A stretch of DNA of 64,000 nucleotides from Lederbergia citrea (GTDB lineage Bacteria; Bacillota; Bacilli; Bacillales; Bacillaceae_C), in assembly GCF_018343525.1 (NCBI RefSeq), contig NZ_JAGYPH010000002.1, forward strand, positions 682,001 through 746,000. Direction: 5' to 3'. The translations under genes and the position numbers were made by a program. Shown here in pieces: positions 24,537 through 33,089 of the stretch (position 1 is its first letter; every line of letters begins with the position of its first letter). Under the pieces are notes generated by a model. It ran no database searches. It was not told where the DNA came from and saw only the letters and a list, made by a program, of their open reading frames with translations.

Positions 24537-25735
24537 ACGATAGATTAATAGAAATTGCCAATCTAGCATCTAAATGCCAATGCGGAAACAATCACAATTC
24601 AATTCCAATTGAGGAGATTGTCATCGAAAAAGGTGCGCTCGAACAATCGATAAATTTTTTACAGAAAAAAGGTTTTCAACATGCCGTGTTGGTTGTCGAC
24701 GAGCATACGTTCAAAGCGGCTGGTGAAAAGCTTTCTAACTTACTTAAAAAAGCAGCAATCCACCACACGGTTTGCCTCGTTGACCCCGATGAAAATGGGG
24801 ACGTTGCGGCTGATGAAAAGGTGATTGTGCAAGCCCTTCTCGGGATGCCGCGTGAAGCGGATGTCCTTCTCTCAGTTGGCGCGGGAACGCTTCATGATGT
24901 AACAAGATTTTGCAGCGAAAAAACGGAAAAGCCATTTATTTCAATTCCCACGGCTCCGTCTGTGGATGGTTTTACGTCGATGGGAGCACCGCTCATCATC
25001 AGAGGCTTCAAAAAAACATTCCAAACGCAGGCTCCAATTGCCGTTTTTGCTGATATTGATGTGTTGGTGAGTGCTCCTCCGGAAATGGTTGCGGCTGGTT
25101 TCGGGGATATGATTGCCAAATTCACTTCGCTTGCCGACTGGAAATTCGGGGCGCTCATGGCAGACGAACCGTATTGTGAGCTTGTGGAATCGATGACAAA
25201 GGAAGCTTTGGAAAAATGTATTGTGAATAAGGATAATATTGCCCGCCGAAATGAAACCGGAATTACGGCTTTAATTGAAGCTCTGATCGTCTCGGGGCTT
25301 GCCATGCTTGTGTTTGGCCAGTCTCACCCAGCGTCAGGAGGGGAGCATCACCTTTCACATTACTGGGAAATGGAATTTTTACGTGAAAGGCGTCCCCAAG
25401 TCCTTCACGGTGCAAAAGTTGGCGTTTCGACACCATTACTCGCTCAATTATATAAAGAAGAGATGCAGGCAATTTTATTAGACCCGTCCCAAGTAAAAGA
25501 TGCTTTTATGAGAAAAAGAATTAAAGACAATCAACAGGAGATTAAGGCGATTTTGAACAAGATTCCTGAATCTGCCTATTTTGAAAAACTAATTGAAAAA
25601 ACAGGTGGCGAATCAAGCACGACCGAGCTTGGGATCCATGATAGCCTCGTCACAGACAGTATGCTGGAAGCGCATAAACTACGAGACCGATTTACGATGC
25701 TAAGATTTTTGAATGAAGAATTGGAATATAATTAA
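24533..25735 (+). CDS. araM: sn-glycerol-1-phosphate dehydrogenase AraM/EgsA
   Basis: 400 residues (B. subtilis AraM about 394). It belongs to the iron-containing/glycerol dehydrogenase superfamily. NAD(P) contacts are in VLLSVGAGTLHDVTRF and ISIPTAPSVDGFTSMGA. Metal ligands are likely the Asp of GFGDMIAKFTSLADWK and the His residues of SHPASGGEHHLSHYWE and LHGAKVG. It reduces dihydroxyacetone phosphate to sn-glycerol 1-phosphate, precursor of heptaprenylglyceryl lipids in Bacillus. In B. subtilis araM lies inside the arabinose operon. Here it is a separate unit with an AraR box, next to and convergent with araR. Confidence 0.92.
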   Translation: MNDRLIEIANLASKCQCGNNHNSIPIEEIVIEKGALEQSINFLQKKGFQHAVLVVDEHTFKAAGEKLSNLLKKAAIHHTVCLVDPDENGDVAADEKVIVQALLGMPREADVLLSVGAGTLHDVTRFCSEKTEKPFISIPTAPSVDGFTSMGAPLIIRGFKKTFQTQAPIAVFADIDVLVSAPPEMVAAGFGDMIAKFTSLADWKFGALMADEPYCELVESMTKEALEKCIVNKDNIARRNETGITALIEALIVSGLAMLVFGQSHPASGGEHHLSHYWEMEFLRERRPQVLHGAKVGVSTPLLAQLYKEEMQAILLDPSQVKDAFMRKRIKDNQQEIKAILNKIPESAYFEKLIEKTGGESSTTELGIHDSLVTDSMLEAHKLRDRFTMLRFLNEELEYN

Positions 25736-25740
25736 AATAA

Positions 25741-25771
25741 AAGTCCAGGCGATTTCTAAATGCCTGGACTT
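25741..25771. terminator. Bidirectional terminator between araM and araR
   Basis: AAGTCCAGGC / GCCTGGACTT perfect 10-bp stem with an A-rich left flank and a T-rich right flank, serving both convergent genes. Confidence 0.85.
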
Positions 25772-25780
25772 GAATATTTT

Positions 25781-26893
25781 TTATTCCGTTATTGTTAAAC
25801 CTTCCAACACTTTTGTAGAATTCCTAATCACTAGCTCAGGTTCATAAATAATCGATTCTTGCTTGGATGCCCCATTGTTTTCTACTGCGTCAACAATCCA
25901 CTTCGCTGCATCCTCTCCCATTTTTGCTTTTGGATGAGTGACTGAAGTAATCTTCACTTCTGACACTTCGGCCAAATGTGAATCATCATAGCCAACAATA
26001 GAAATATCATCTGGAACCTTATAGCCATTTTCACGGAGAAAATTAATAGTGGTTAGAGCGACCTCATCGTTATAACAAATAATCCCTGATGGGACGGCTG
26101 GATTTTCTAAAATTTCTTTTAGCTTATCTGTCAGGCCATTATTTAAGTCTTCCGTCGTATATGAAATAATCGTATCGTTTAAAAAAGGAATATTGTTTTC
26201 CCTGAAAGCACGTATGAACCCCTTCATCCGAAGGACTCCTTGCATGTCGTCTGTTTTAAAGATACCAATGATTTTTTCATGTCCTTGGCTAAATAAATAG
26301 TCTGTAGCGATATATCCACCTTTTTCATCATCAAGCATGATGTAAGGAGGATTCAGTTGGGAGTAATATTGATTGATCATTAAATACGGAATATTTCTTC
26401 GTTCCAGTTCCAAATAGTAATGGATATTTGGATTATAGCCACTACTTTTTGTTGGCTCAATAATGAGACCATCGATATTCCGGCTGAGCATGGCTTCCAA
26501 GCATTGCTTTTCCTTATCCAAATCGTTATCCGTACAAGAGATGGTGAGCGAGTATCCATTTGCAGTCAAATAGGACTCCATTCCTCTAATAATCGATGGA
26601 AAAATATAGTCGGAAATATACGTTGTAATAATCCCAATATTTTTTCCCGCCATTTGTGGTGGCTTTGATGGTACATTTGGAGTTGAACAAAATGTACCTG
26701 CTCCCTGCTCTCTATAAAGCAATCCCTCATGGACAAGTTGCCCCACTGCTTGACGGATTGTATGCCTACTGACATTAAACATTTTTGTCAATTCGTTCTC
26801 AGAATAAATTTTTTCACCGGGCTTAACATCTCCGTTCGCAATCCATTCTTTTATTTTATCGATGACGATCATATACTTTGCCGGCTTACTCAT
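25781..26893 (-). CDS. araR: Arabinose repressor AraR (GntR/LacI type)
   Basis: 370 residues (B. subtilis AraR 362). GntR winged helix about 1-70 (ENELTKMFNVSRHTIRQAVGQLVHEG) and LacI/GalR-like effector domain about 85-360 (NIGIITTYISDYIFPSIIRGME, GLIIEPTKSSGYNPN, PYIMLDDEKGGYIATDYL). It should bind boxes of the ATTTGTACGTACAAAT type and be released by L-arabinose. Such boxes are visible at araM, chvE, araB and at its own promoter. It is divergent from the aldose epimerase gene and convergent with araM. AGGGATC lies before the ATG. Confidence 0.92.
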   Translation of the reverse strand: MSKPAKYMIVIDKIKEWIANGDVKPGEKIYSENELTKMFNVSRHTIRQAVGQLVHEGLLYREQGAGTFCSTPNVPSKPPQMAGKNIGIITTYISDYIFPSIIRGMESYLTANGYSLTISCTDNDLDKEKQCLEAMLSRNIDGLIIEPTKSSGYNPNIHYYLELERRNIPYLMINQYYSQLNPPYIMLDDEKGGYIATDYLFSQGHEKIIGIFKTDDMQGVLRMKGFIRAFRENNIPFLNDTIISYTTEDLNNGLTDKLKEILENPAVPSGIICYNDEVALTTINFLRENGYKVPDDISIVGYDDSHLAEVSEVKITSVTHPKAKMGEDAAKWIVDAVENNGASKQESIIYEPELVIRNSTKVLEGLTITE

Positions 26894-26928
26894 AAGATCC
26901 CTGCTTTCAAGTTGTTCGTTTAAATATT

Positions 26929-26956
26929 AGTCGTTCGTACAATTTATTTTATTATA
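26929..26956 (-). promoter_or_regulatory. araR promoter with AraR-like box (autoregulation)
   Basis: Minus strand extended -10 TGTATAAT (TATAAT at 26956-26951), -35 poor. About 15 bases downstream lies a box with half GTACAATT (26937-26944, plus strand), 7 of 8 matches to the AraR half-site; the other half is weaker (5 of 8). The position just after the start site fits autorepression. Confidence 0.55.
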
Positions 26957-27011
26957 CATGAAAACAACTCAAATTGTATGGTTTTAAGTGTAATTAAACG
27001 AATAAATCAAA

Positions 27012-27040
27012 TTGACAGGGAAGAACGTGGATACTATGAT
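27012..27040 (+). promoter_or_regulatory. Promoter of aldose 1-epimerase gene
   Basis: TTGACA (27012-27017), 17-bp spacer, TATGAT (27035-27040). It places the transcript start near 27047 and so rules out the upstream in-frame start at 26978. Confidence 0.75.
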
Positions 27041-27070
27041 GACAATATAGAGATGAGAGGCGGGATGAAG

Positions 27071-28117
27071 ATGAAAGTAACAAAGAAATTATTTGGTCAC
27101 TTGGAAAATGCACCTGTGCACGCGTTTACACTCGCAACCAAACAAGGCACAGAGGTGACATGTATCGATTATGGCTGCATCATTACAAAAATAATGACTC
27201 CTGACAAAGAAGGAAACTATGAAAATATCGTTCTTGGGTATGATCAGATTGAAGACTATGTAAATCATTCCCCGTATTTCGGCTGCGTAGTCGGGCGAGT
27301 TGCCGGCAGAATTGGTGGAGCAGCATTTGAATTAAATGAAAAAACGTATTCCGTAGCGAAAAATGAAAACGGTAACCATCTTCATGGTGGGCTAAAAGGT
27401 TTCGACAAGGTCATTTGGGACACTTCCATAAAGGAAACAGAAGACGAGGCAAGCGTGGAATTTTCATATATGAGTCCTGACGGTGAAGAAGGATATCCAG
27501 GAAATTTAACAATGAAAGTTACATACACACTGACAAATGATAATGAGTTTACGATTCATTATGAAGGAAAATCGGATGAAACTACATTATTAAATGCCAC
27601 GAATCATTCTTATTTTAACTTAAGCGGAGATATTAAACGTGATGTCCTCGATCATACGCTCACATTAAAAAGCGACAAGTTCCTTGAGTTAAATGATGAA
27701 CTTTTGCCTACAGGAGAATTGATCAATGTAGAAGGAACAACATTTGATTTTCGTGAAGGAAGAAAGATAAGAACTGGCGCTGAATCTAATGATCCGCAAA
27801 ACCAACTCGCCGGCGGAGGATATGACCACCCATTTGTGTTGAATGCTAATCACAATCAGGAAATCGTCCTTGAGGATCAGGAGAGCGGACGGAAGATGAC
27901 GATTGAAACGGATGAAGTGGCTGTCGTTGTTTATACTTCTAATCAGCTTTCAGGCGATGTCGAGATTTACGGAGCAAAGCCGCGCCCGCATCTTGCTGTT
28001 TGCCTTGAGACACAAGGGTTTCCAGATGCAGTGAATCATGAGGATTTTCCGTCGTGGGTGCTTGAGAAGGATGAGGCATTTTCTTCGGTGACGAAGTATC
28101 GGTTTGGTGTGATCTAA
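27071..28117 (+). CDS. galM: Aldose 1-epimerase (mutarotase)
   Basis: 348 residues from ATG 27071 (ATG 27065 is an alternative; GAGAGGCGGG serves either). It is GalM family: NIVLGYDQIEDY, FGCVVGRVAGRIGGAAF, NGNHLHGGLKGFDKVIW with a catalytic-region His, NATNHSYFNLSG with the second His, GGYDHPFVL, and VCLETQGFPDAVNH carrying the general-base Glu. It interconverts alpha and beta anomers of aldoses. Next to araR it probably speeds arabinose (or galactose) mutarotation before isomerisation, since glycosidases release one anomer. Confidence 0.9.
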   Translation: MKVTKKLFGHLENAPVHAFTLATKQGTEVTCIDYGCIITKIMTPDKEGNYENIVLGYDQIEDYVNHSPYFGCVVGRVAGRIGGAAFELNEKTYSVAKNENGNHLHGGLKGFDKVIWDTSIKETEDEASVEFSYMSPDGEEGYPGNLTMKVTYTLTNDNEFTIHYEGKSDETTLLNATNHSYFNLSGDIKRDVLDHTLTLKSDKFLELNDELLPTGELINVEGTTFDFREGRKIRTGAESNDPQNQLAGGGYDHPFVLNANHNQEIVLEDQESGRKMTIETDEVAVVVYTSNQLSGDVEIYGAKPRPHLAVCLETQGFPDAVNHEDFPSWVLEKDEAFSSVTKYRFGVI

Positions 28118-28185
28118 ACTAGAAGGTAGTAAGGTGAACATAATCGTTATGTAATTGATAAAGATAAGTTATTTTATTCAAGATA

Positions 28186-28223
28186 ATATTAGGGTAAGTT
28201 TATATTAAAAAATTTACCCTAAT
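28186..28223. repeat. Inverted repeat between epimerase and xylR-like gene
   Basis: ATTAGGGTAA / TTACCCTAAT, 10-bp perfect arms around an AT-rich loop, in the gap between convergent genes. It may act as a weak bidirectional terminator although no long T run follows. Confidence 0.45.
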
Positions 28224-28310
28224 AAGTCTTGTATTAGGCTCTTAATCTCGCAACATTTATTTTTTACTAATAGCGCCTCCACCGTATATTTCCTGTTATA
28301 CTCGATGGGA

Positions 28311-29498
28311 TTAAATTACCGTTAGTTTTTTATTCGAAAAGAAATTGGAAATTGAAAAGTAGGAGGCACCAAGGGCACAGGAATAGTTTCCCAACTCAGA
28401 AAAATAAATTTGAGTGTTATTTTTATGATATGTGGACAGTCGCTCTTCTAACATATGCTCTATTGGGTTGGTGAGCCAATTTGCAAATTGAGCCATACGA
28501 TTTCCAATAATAATCGTTTCCGGGTTAAAAGTATTAATAATATTCGTTAGTCCAATACCGATATATTCACCTATTGTATTTAAGATTTGTAGTACTTTTA
28601 TATTTCCGTTCCGCGCCTCATTGATGATCGATTCGATATTTTTTCCATCCTCATCTGTTAACGCCTGATGTTTTTCAACTTCTGATAAAAGGACACTTTC
28701 AGAGGCGTATAATTCCCAGCATCCCCGATTGCCACATGAGCATTTTATCCCATTTGCTTCGATAGATAAATGCCCTATTTCTCCCGATATCCCCGAAGAA
28801 CCAGTATAAAGTATATTATTAATTATAATACCCGCCCCAATCCCAATTCCTATACTAATATAAATGATATTGCCGATATTTTTGCCAGCACCATACAGTT
28901 GCTCTCCATAGGCCCCCGCGTTTGCTTCATTTTCAATTCTGGTCGGAATATTAAACGTATCTTCAATAATCTTTTTAACATTTATCTGTGTCCATTTAAG
29001 GTTTGGAGCAAAGAGGATATTGCCATTTTTATCTACAATTCCTGGTACCCCAATACCGATACCGACAATTCCATACGGACTATCGGGCGCCATATGTATT
29101 AAATTTTCTATGGTTGAAATGATGTTTTTAATGATATAGTCAAAATTTATTCCGTTTAGTGGTTTAGTAATTTCTTCAATAATATTTCCGCTTAGATCTG
29201 TTAATACGCCTAAAATATAATTTACACCTAAATCGATTCCGATAGAATAACCAGCGAGATTATTAAAATATATCATCACAGGTTTTCTACCGCCACTCGA
29301 CTTTCCAACGCCAATTTCATAAACAAAATTGTCATTAATCAGTTCCAACGCTTGCGTCGATACTGTTGCTTTGTTTAACCCCGTAACTTTAGAAATCTGT
29401 GCACGAGACACAGGTCCTTTGTCTGCGATTAATTTTAAAATAATTGATTTATTCATTGTTTTTACTAGAGTCTGGTCACCAGTTTGCAAATTTTTCAT
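28311..29498 (-). CDS. xylR: ROK-family repressor, XylR type
   Basis: 395 residues from the ATG at 29498, which has AAGGAG upstream; the longer frame to 29555 has none. N-terminal winged helix about 15-75 (NKSIILKLIADKGPVSRAQI, GLNKATVSTQALELIND), then a ROK sugar-kinase-like fold: GYSIGIDLGVNYILGVLTDL, IGIGVPGIVDKNG, ENEANAGAYGEQLYGAG and the zinc motif CSCGNRGCWELYASE. The segments are very close to Bacillus XylR, a xylose-responsive repressor. No xylose isomerase or xylulokinase gene is next to it; instead it is divergent from a CUT1 importer, a Gfo dehydrogenase and ThuA, its likely regulon. The effector may therefore not be xylose. Confidence 0.85.
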   Translation of the reverse strand: MKNLQTGDQTLVKTMNKSIILKLIADKGPVSRAQISKVTGLNKATVSTQALELINDNFVYEIGVGKSSGGRKPVMIYFNNLAGYSIGIDLGVNYILGVLTDLSGNIIEEITKPLNGINFDYIIKNIISTIENLIHMAPDSPYGIVGIGIGVPGIVDKNGNILFAPNLKWTQINVKKIIEDTFNIPTRIENEANAGAYGEQLYGAGKNIGNIIYISIGIGIGAGIIINNILYTGSSGISGEIGHLSIEANGIKCSCGNRGCWELYASESVLLSEVEKHQALTDEDGKNIESIINEARNGNIKVLQILNTIGEYIGIGLTNIINTFNPETIIIGNRMAQFANWLTNPIEHMLEERLSTYHKNNTQIYFSELGNYSCALGASYFSISNFFSNKKLTVI

Positions 29499-29700
29499 AT
29501 AATTCTCCTTAGAAACCAATTTTTTAAATATTATCATTAAATAGAAAATGTTCATAGTGACCGACTTTGTTTAATCATTTGTTGTAAGTTACCATTTTAT
29601 TATATTTTTCACTTCGATTGTTATCCATCCTATCGGCTATTAATCCCATTTAACCAAGATATTAAATAGAATTTAAATTTTTAAAAATTCCATTTATTCA

Positions 29701-29750
29701 TTGACAGCGCTTTCAAGTAAAAGTAAACTTAGTTTAATCGTTAAATTAAG
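29701..29750 (+). promoter_or_regulatory. Cluster B promoter with cre and XylR-like operator
   Basis: TTGACA (29701-29706), 17-bp spacer, TAAACT (29724-29729). TGACAGCGCTTTCA (29702-29715) matches the cre consensus with one mismatch and covers the -35. CTTAGTTTAA-TCG-TTAAATTAAG (29728-29750) is a near-perfect 10-bp inverted repeat starting at the -10, resembling XylR operators (TTAGTTT halves). The remaining bases up to 29895 hold only the leader and ribosome binding site. Confidence 0.75.
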
Positions 29751-29895
29751 ATTTAGCAAATGTGCCATTCGCTAAAAAAAGAAAGTATGAAACAACTAAA
29801 GCTTGTGAAAGGTTGTGAGAATGATAAAGTTCTTCTAAACATTACTAGTGGATACACAGTTGCCAATTTCCAAAATATAAGGGGGAGAAATTAGG

Positions 29896-31203
29896 ATGAA
29901 AAATAGAAAGCTTTTTCTTATGTTTATCATTAGTCTCATTGTTATTATTGGTTCCGCCTGCTCATCAGGAACAAGCGGCAGCGGTGGAAAAGCCAAAGGA
30001 GGTTCTGGCAAAGATTCTGGTAAAAAGGAAATTACTGTTTGGAGTTTTACTGACGAGGGTAAGTATGCGGTCGAAAAATATATGGAAAAAAATCCAGATG
30101 TGAAAGTGAATTTTCAATTTATCCCTGGTGATCAATATCAAACCAAATTACGCTCTGCATTGCAAACAGGAGTAAAACCTCCTGATGTGTTTGCACTAGA
30201 ATACGGATTTGTACGGAAATTTATTGATCACCCTTCAATTGTTAATTTGTCAGAAGCTCCTTATGATGCCAATGAACTCATTGAGCAACAATATGAATAT
30301 GTACAAGCGACAGAAAAAGATTCAGAGGGGTCAGTGAAAGCGCTTGGTTATCAAGGAACGCCTGGTGGCATTTATTATCGTCGTGATTTGGCGAAACAAT
30401 ATTTAGGAACAGACGACCCGGCGGAAGTGAGTGACTTAATTTCATCATGGGAGAAAATCTTTGAAATTGGTAAACGTGTATACGATGAAAGTGGTGGAAA
30501 AGTTCACGCATTATCTAACTGGAATGCAATCAATGCTGTGCAAGGTGGAAACGTAGAAACACCTTGGGTGGAAGATGGGAAATTAATCATTGATGAGGAA
30601 AGAATGAAAGTTTTAGATTTGGCTATGAAAGCAAAAGATACGAACTCTTTGGCTATGTTGGAAGATTGGAGTCCGGGAATGTTTGCAACAATGCAATCAG
30701 GTGAAGTTATGTTTTACCCGGGACCAACTTGGTATTTGCAACATGTTTTGAAAAGAAATGCACCGGAAACAAGTGGTCAATGGGGATTAGCACATGGCCC
30801 AGGTTCATTTAGTGGTGGTGGAACATTCTATTCTATTTATTCTAAGAGTGATAATAAAGAGCTTGCTTGGGATTTTCTTCAATTCTATACATTTGACCAT
30901 GATTTCTTAACACAGCTTGCGAAAGAGCAAAGTTATTTTACAAGTAATCGGGAAGTTAACGAAGCACTCGAACATGAGTTGACGGATGAGTTCCTTGGCG
31001 GACAAAAGTACTTCGAGTTTTTCAATATCGAAGGTGAAAAGGTTAAAGCAATTATGCGTTCAGAGTTTGATGGGGATATTGGAACGATATTCGGTAACAA
31101 TATGGAGTCTTTCGTTAAAGGCACCATAAAAACGAAAGAAGAATTTATTAAGAAATTTAAAGATGAAGTAAAACATGACTTCCCAGAAATAACAGTTGAG
31201 TAA
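29896..31203 (+). CDS. ABC sugar transporter substrate-binding lipoprotein (cluster B)
   Basis: 435 residues with a lipoprotein signal ending at SAC (residue 22 region), followed by a Gly/Ser-rich linker. The family 1 solute-binding domain shows ITVWSFTDEGKYAVEKYM, GDQYQTKLRSALQTGVKPPDVF, GGIYYRRDLAKQYLG, and the tryptophan-rich MFYPGPTWYLQHVL of the ligand cleft. It is the extracellular receptor for the two following permeases. It is first in the operon under the XylR-like operator, with AAGGGGGAG upstream. Ligand unknown; oligosaccharide or glycoside likely from the linked Gfo and ThuA genes. Confidence 0.9.
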   Translation: MKNRKLFLMFIISLIVIIGSACSSGTSGSGGKAKGGSGKDSGKKEITVWSFTDEGKYAVEKYMEKNPDVKVNFQFIPGDQYQTKLRSALQTGVKPPDVFALEYGFVRKFIDHPSIVNLSEAPYDANELIEQQYEYVQATEKDSEGSVKALGYQGTPGGIYYRRDLAKQYLGTDDPAEVSDLISSWEKIFEIGKRVYDESGGKVHALSNWNAINAVQGGNVETPWVEDGKLIIDEERMKVLDLAMKAKDTNSLAMLEDWSPGMFATMQSGEVMFYPGPTWYLQHVLKRNAPETSGQWGLAHGPGSFSGGGTFYSIYSKSDNKELAWDFLQFYTFDHDFLTQLAKEQSYFTSNREVNEALEHELTDEFLGGQKYFEFFNIEGEKVKAIMRSEFDGDIGTIFGNNMESFVKGTIKTKEEFIKKFKDEVKHDFPEITVE

Positions 31204-31208
31204 TCAAT

Positions 31209-31229
31209 AGCCCGGTACTCAGCCGGGCT
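31209..31229 (+). terminator. Intercistronic stem-loop in cluster B operon
   Basis: AGCCCGG / CCGGGCT with 7-base loop, followed by TTCCCTTTTC. Placed after the binding-protein gene, as in cluster A and the araNPQ operon. Confidence 0.6.
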
Positions 31230-31278
31230 TTCCCTTTTCTATTTTTTGCTTTTTACATTTATTGGGAGGAGATATCGT

Positions 31279-32163
31279 ATGTTTTCTAACGCAATTAAAA
31301 AAGATAATTACGGTTATTTGTTCATTGCACCATTTTTCATCATCTTTTTTATTTTTGGCTTTTATCCAATCCTCTACTCCTTATATTTAAGTTTTACGAA
31401 TTGGAACGGACTGGATGCGCCGGCTTTTGTGGGATTCGAAAACTATTTGAGGGCATTCACAGACCCGGTCTTTTTTAAGTCACTATTTAATACTTTTTTT
31501 ATTTGGATCATATCAGTTATCCCGCAACTAACTGTAAGCTTGGTGCTGGCAGTTATATTAACCGAAAGATATTTAAAAGGAAAAGACTTTTTCCGAGCTG
31601 TTTTCTTTTTTCCAAACATTGTAACAGCTGCTTCATTAGGATTGCTAGTTAGCTTAATGTTTGATTGGAAATCGGGAAGTGTTAATCAAATGCTGCTAAG
31701 TTTAGGAATACTTAATGATGCCATTGATTGGAAACATAATCCGCTATTTATGAGATTACTAGTTTCAGCAATCTTATTTTTCCAGTATTTTGGATATTCT
31801 ATGCTCATTTATATTGCCGGTTTGCAAGGCATTTCCCATGAATATTCTGAAGCAGCACAAATAGATGGTGCCAGTAAAGTCCAAATATTTTTTAAAATCA
31901 CCATCCCGCTTTTAAAGCCAATTATTTTATTCCAGGTGATTACATCATTAATCGGCGGTGTGCAAATTTTTGACCAGCCTTATATGTTAACTGAAGGATC
32001 TGGCGCGCCGAATGATTCAACACTTACAAGTGTTATGTATTTATACAGAACAGCCTTTGAACAAAATAAGTTCGGCTACGGTGCAACTTTAGCTTTTTGT
32101 TTATTTTTAGTCATTGGTATATTATCAATCATTTCTTTCGTCGTATCCTATCGTAAAAAGTAA
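31279..32163 (+). CDS. CUT1 ABC transporter permease, MalF type (cluster B)
   Basis: 294 residues from ATG 31279, with GGGAGGAG 6-13 bases upstream; the longer frame to 31246 is unsupported. Six membrane helices begin with YLFIAPFFIIFFIFGFYPIL. The EAA loop YSEAAQIDGASKVQIFFKIT around residues 195-215 contacts the shared ATPase. It pairs with the next permease 14 bases downstream. Confidence 0.9.
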   Translation: MFSNAIKKDNYGYLFIAPFFIIFFIFGFYPILYSLYLSFTNWNGLDAPAFVGFENYLRAFTDPVFFKSLFNTFFIWIISVIPQLTVSLVLAVILTERYLKGKDFFRAVFFFPNIVTAASLGLLVSLMFDWKSGSVNQMLLSLGILNDAIDWKHNPLFMRLLVSAILFFQYFGYSMLIYIAGLQGISHEYSEAAQIDGASKVQIFFKITIPLLKPIILFQVITSLIGGVQIFDQPYMLTEGSGAPNDSTLTSVMYLYRTAFEQNKFGYGATLAFCLFLVIGILSIISFVVSYRKK

Positions 32164-32177
32164 AGGAGGCATGAATA

Positions 32178-33053
32178 ATGGAGCTTTCCAATGTAAATGT
32201 TCAAACAAGAAAAAATACGAATACTACTAAAAAGAGAAAAAAGTGGGGTCTGTTTTTTCTTTATCTGCCACTAATCATCCTAGCATTATTTTGTTTTTTT
32301 CCTTTCTATTTAATGATTATCTATTCCACCCATACGAATGCCGAGTTAGCCGCTTCCTTTGTTTATTTACCTGGGGATGCCTTACTATCTAACTTTAAAA
32401 GTATGATAGAAAACGTCAATATTGGCAGAGGATTTTTAAATAGTATTATTATTTCTACCGGTTCGACGGTTTTAACCCTTTACTTTGGTGGATTAACAGC
32501 CTATGGTTTTTCGAAATATAAATTTCGTTTCAATAAACAACTATTTATCTTTATGCTTGCGACAATGATGGTACCTGGCCAATTAGCATTAATAGGTAGC
32601 TACAAATGGCTTGGTATGTTGAATTTATTAGATACACATGCAGCCATTATCTTGCCAGCTGCAGCTAATACATTTGCTGTTTTTTTCATTAAGCAATTTA
32701 TTGATGGCAGTATACCGGACGAAATTATAGAATCTGCGCGGATTGATGGTGCGGGCGAATGGAAAATTTATAATCGAATCATAATGCCGATGATTGTCCC
32801 CGCTCTCGCAGCAATTGGTATCTTTACTTTCATTGGATCTTGGAATAACTTCATTAGTCCGCTCGTATTACTATTTTCAGAAGAAAAGTATCCTCTGCCA
32901 GTAGTGGTCGCGATGATTCAAGGTTATTACAGCACGGATTTCGGATTGCTTTATTTAGGTGTAGCTATTTCCGTATTACCAATTATCATTGTATTTTCCA
33001 TATTTTCAAAAAAGATTATGGGAAGCGTTGCCATTGGTTCAGTAAAAGGTTAA
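32178..33053 (+). CDS. CUT1 ABC transporter permease, MalG type (cluster B)
   Basis: 291 residues. A basic N-terminal tail (about 1-22) leads into six membrane helices. The MalG-type EAA loop IESARIDGAGEWKIYNRIIM lies around residues 190-210, and the C-terminal IMGSVAIGSVKG is typical. AAAGGAGGC stands before the ATG. It is third gene of the cluster B operon. Confidence 0.9.
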   Translation: MELSNVNVQTRKNTNTTKKRKKWGLFFLYLPLIILALFCFFPFYLMIIYSTHTNAELAASFVYLPGDALLSNFKSMIENVNIGRGFLNSIIISTGSTVLTLYFGGLTAYGFSKYKFRFNKQLFIFMLATMMVPGQLALIGSYKWLGMLNLLDTHAAIILPAAANTFAVFFIKQFIDGSIPDEIIESARIDGAGEWKIYNRIIMPMIVPALAAIGIFTFIGSWNNFISPLVLLFSEEKYPLPVVVAMIQGYYSTDFGLLYLGVAISVLPIIIVFSIFSKKIMGSVAIGSVKG

Positions 33054-33089
33054 CTATAGCAAAATAATCATTATTGGGAGGAAAACAAT

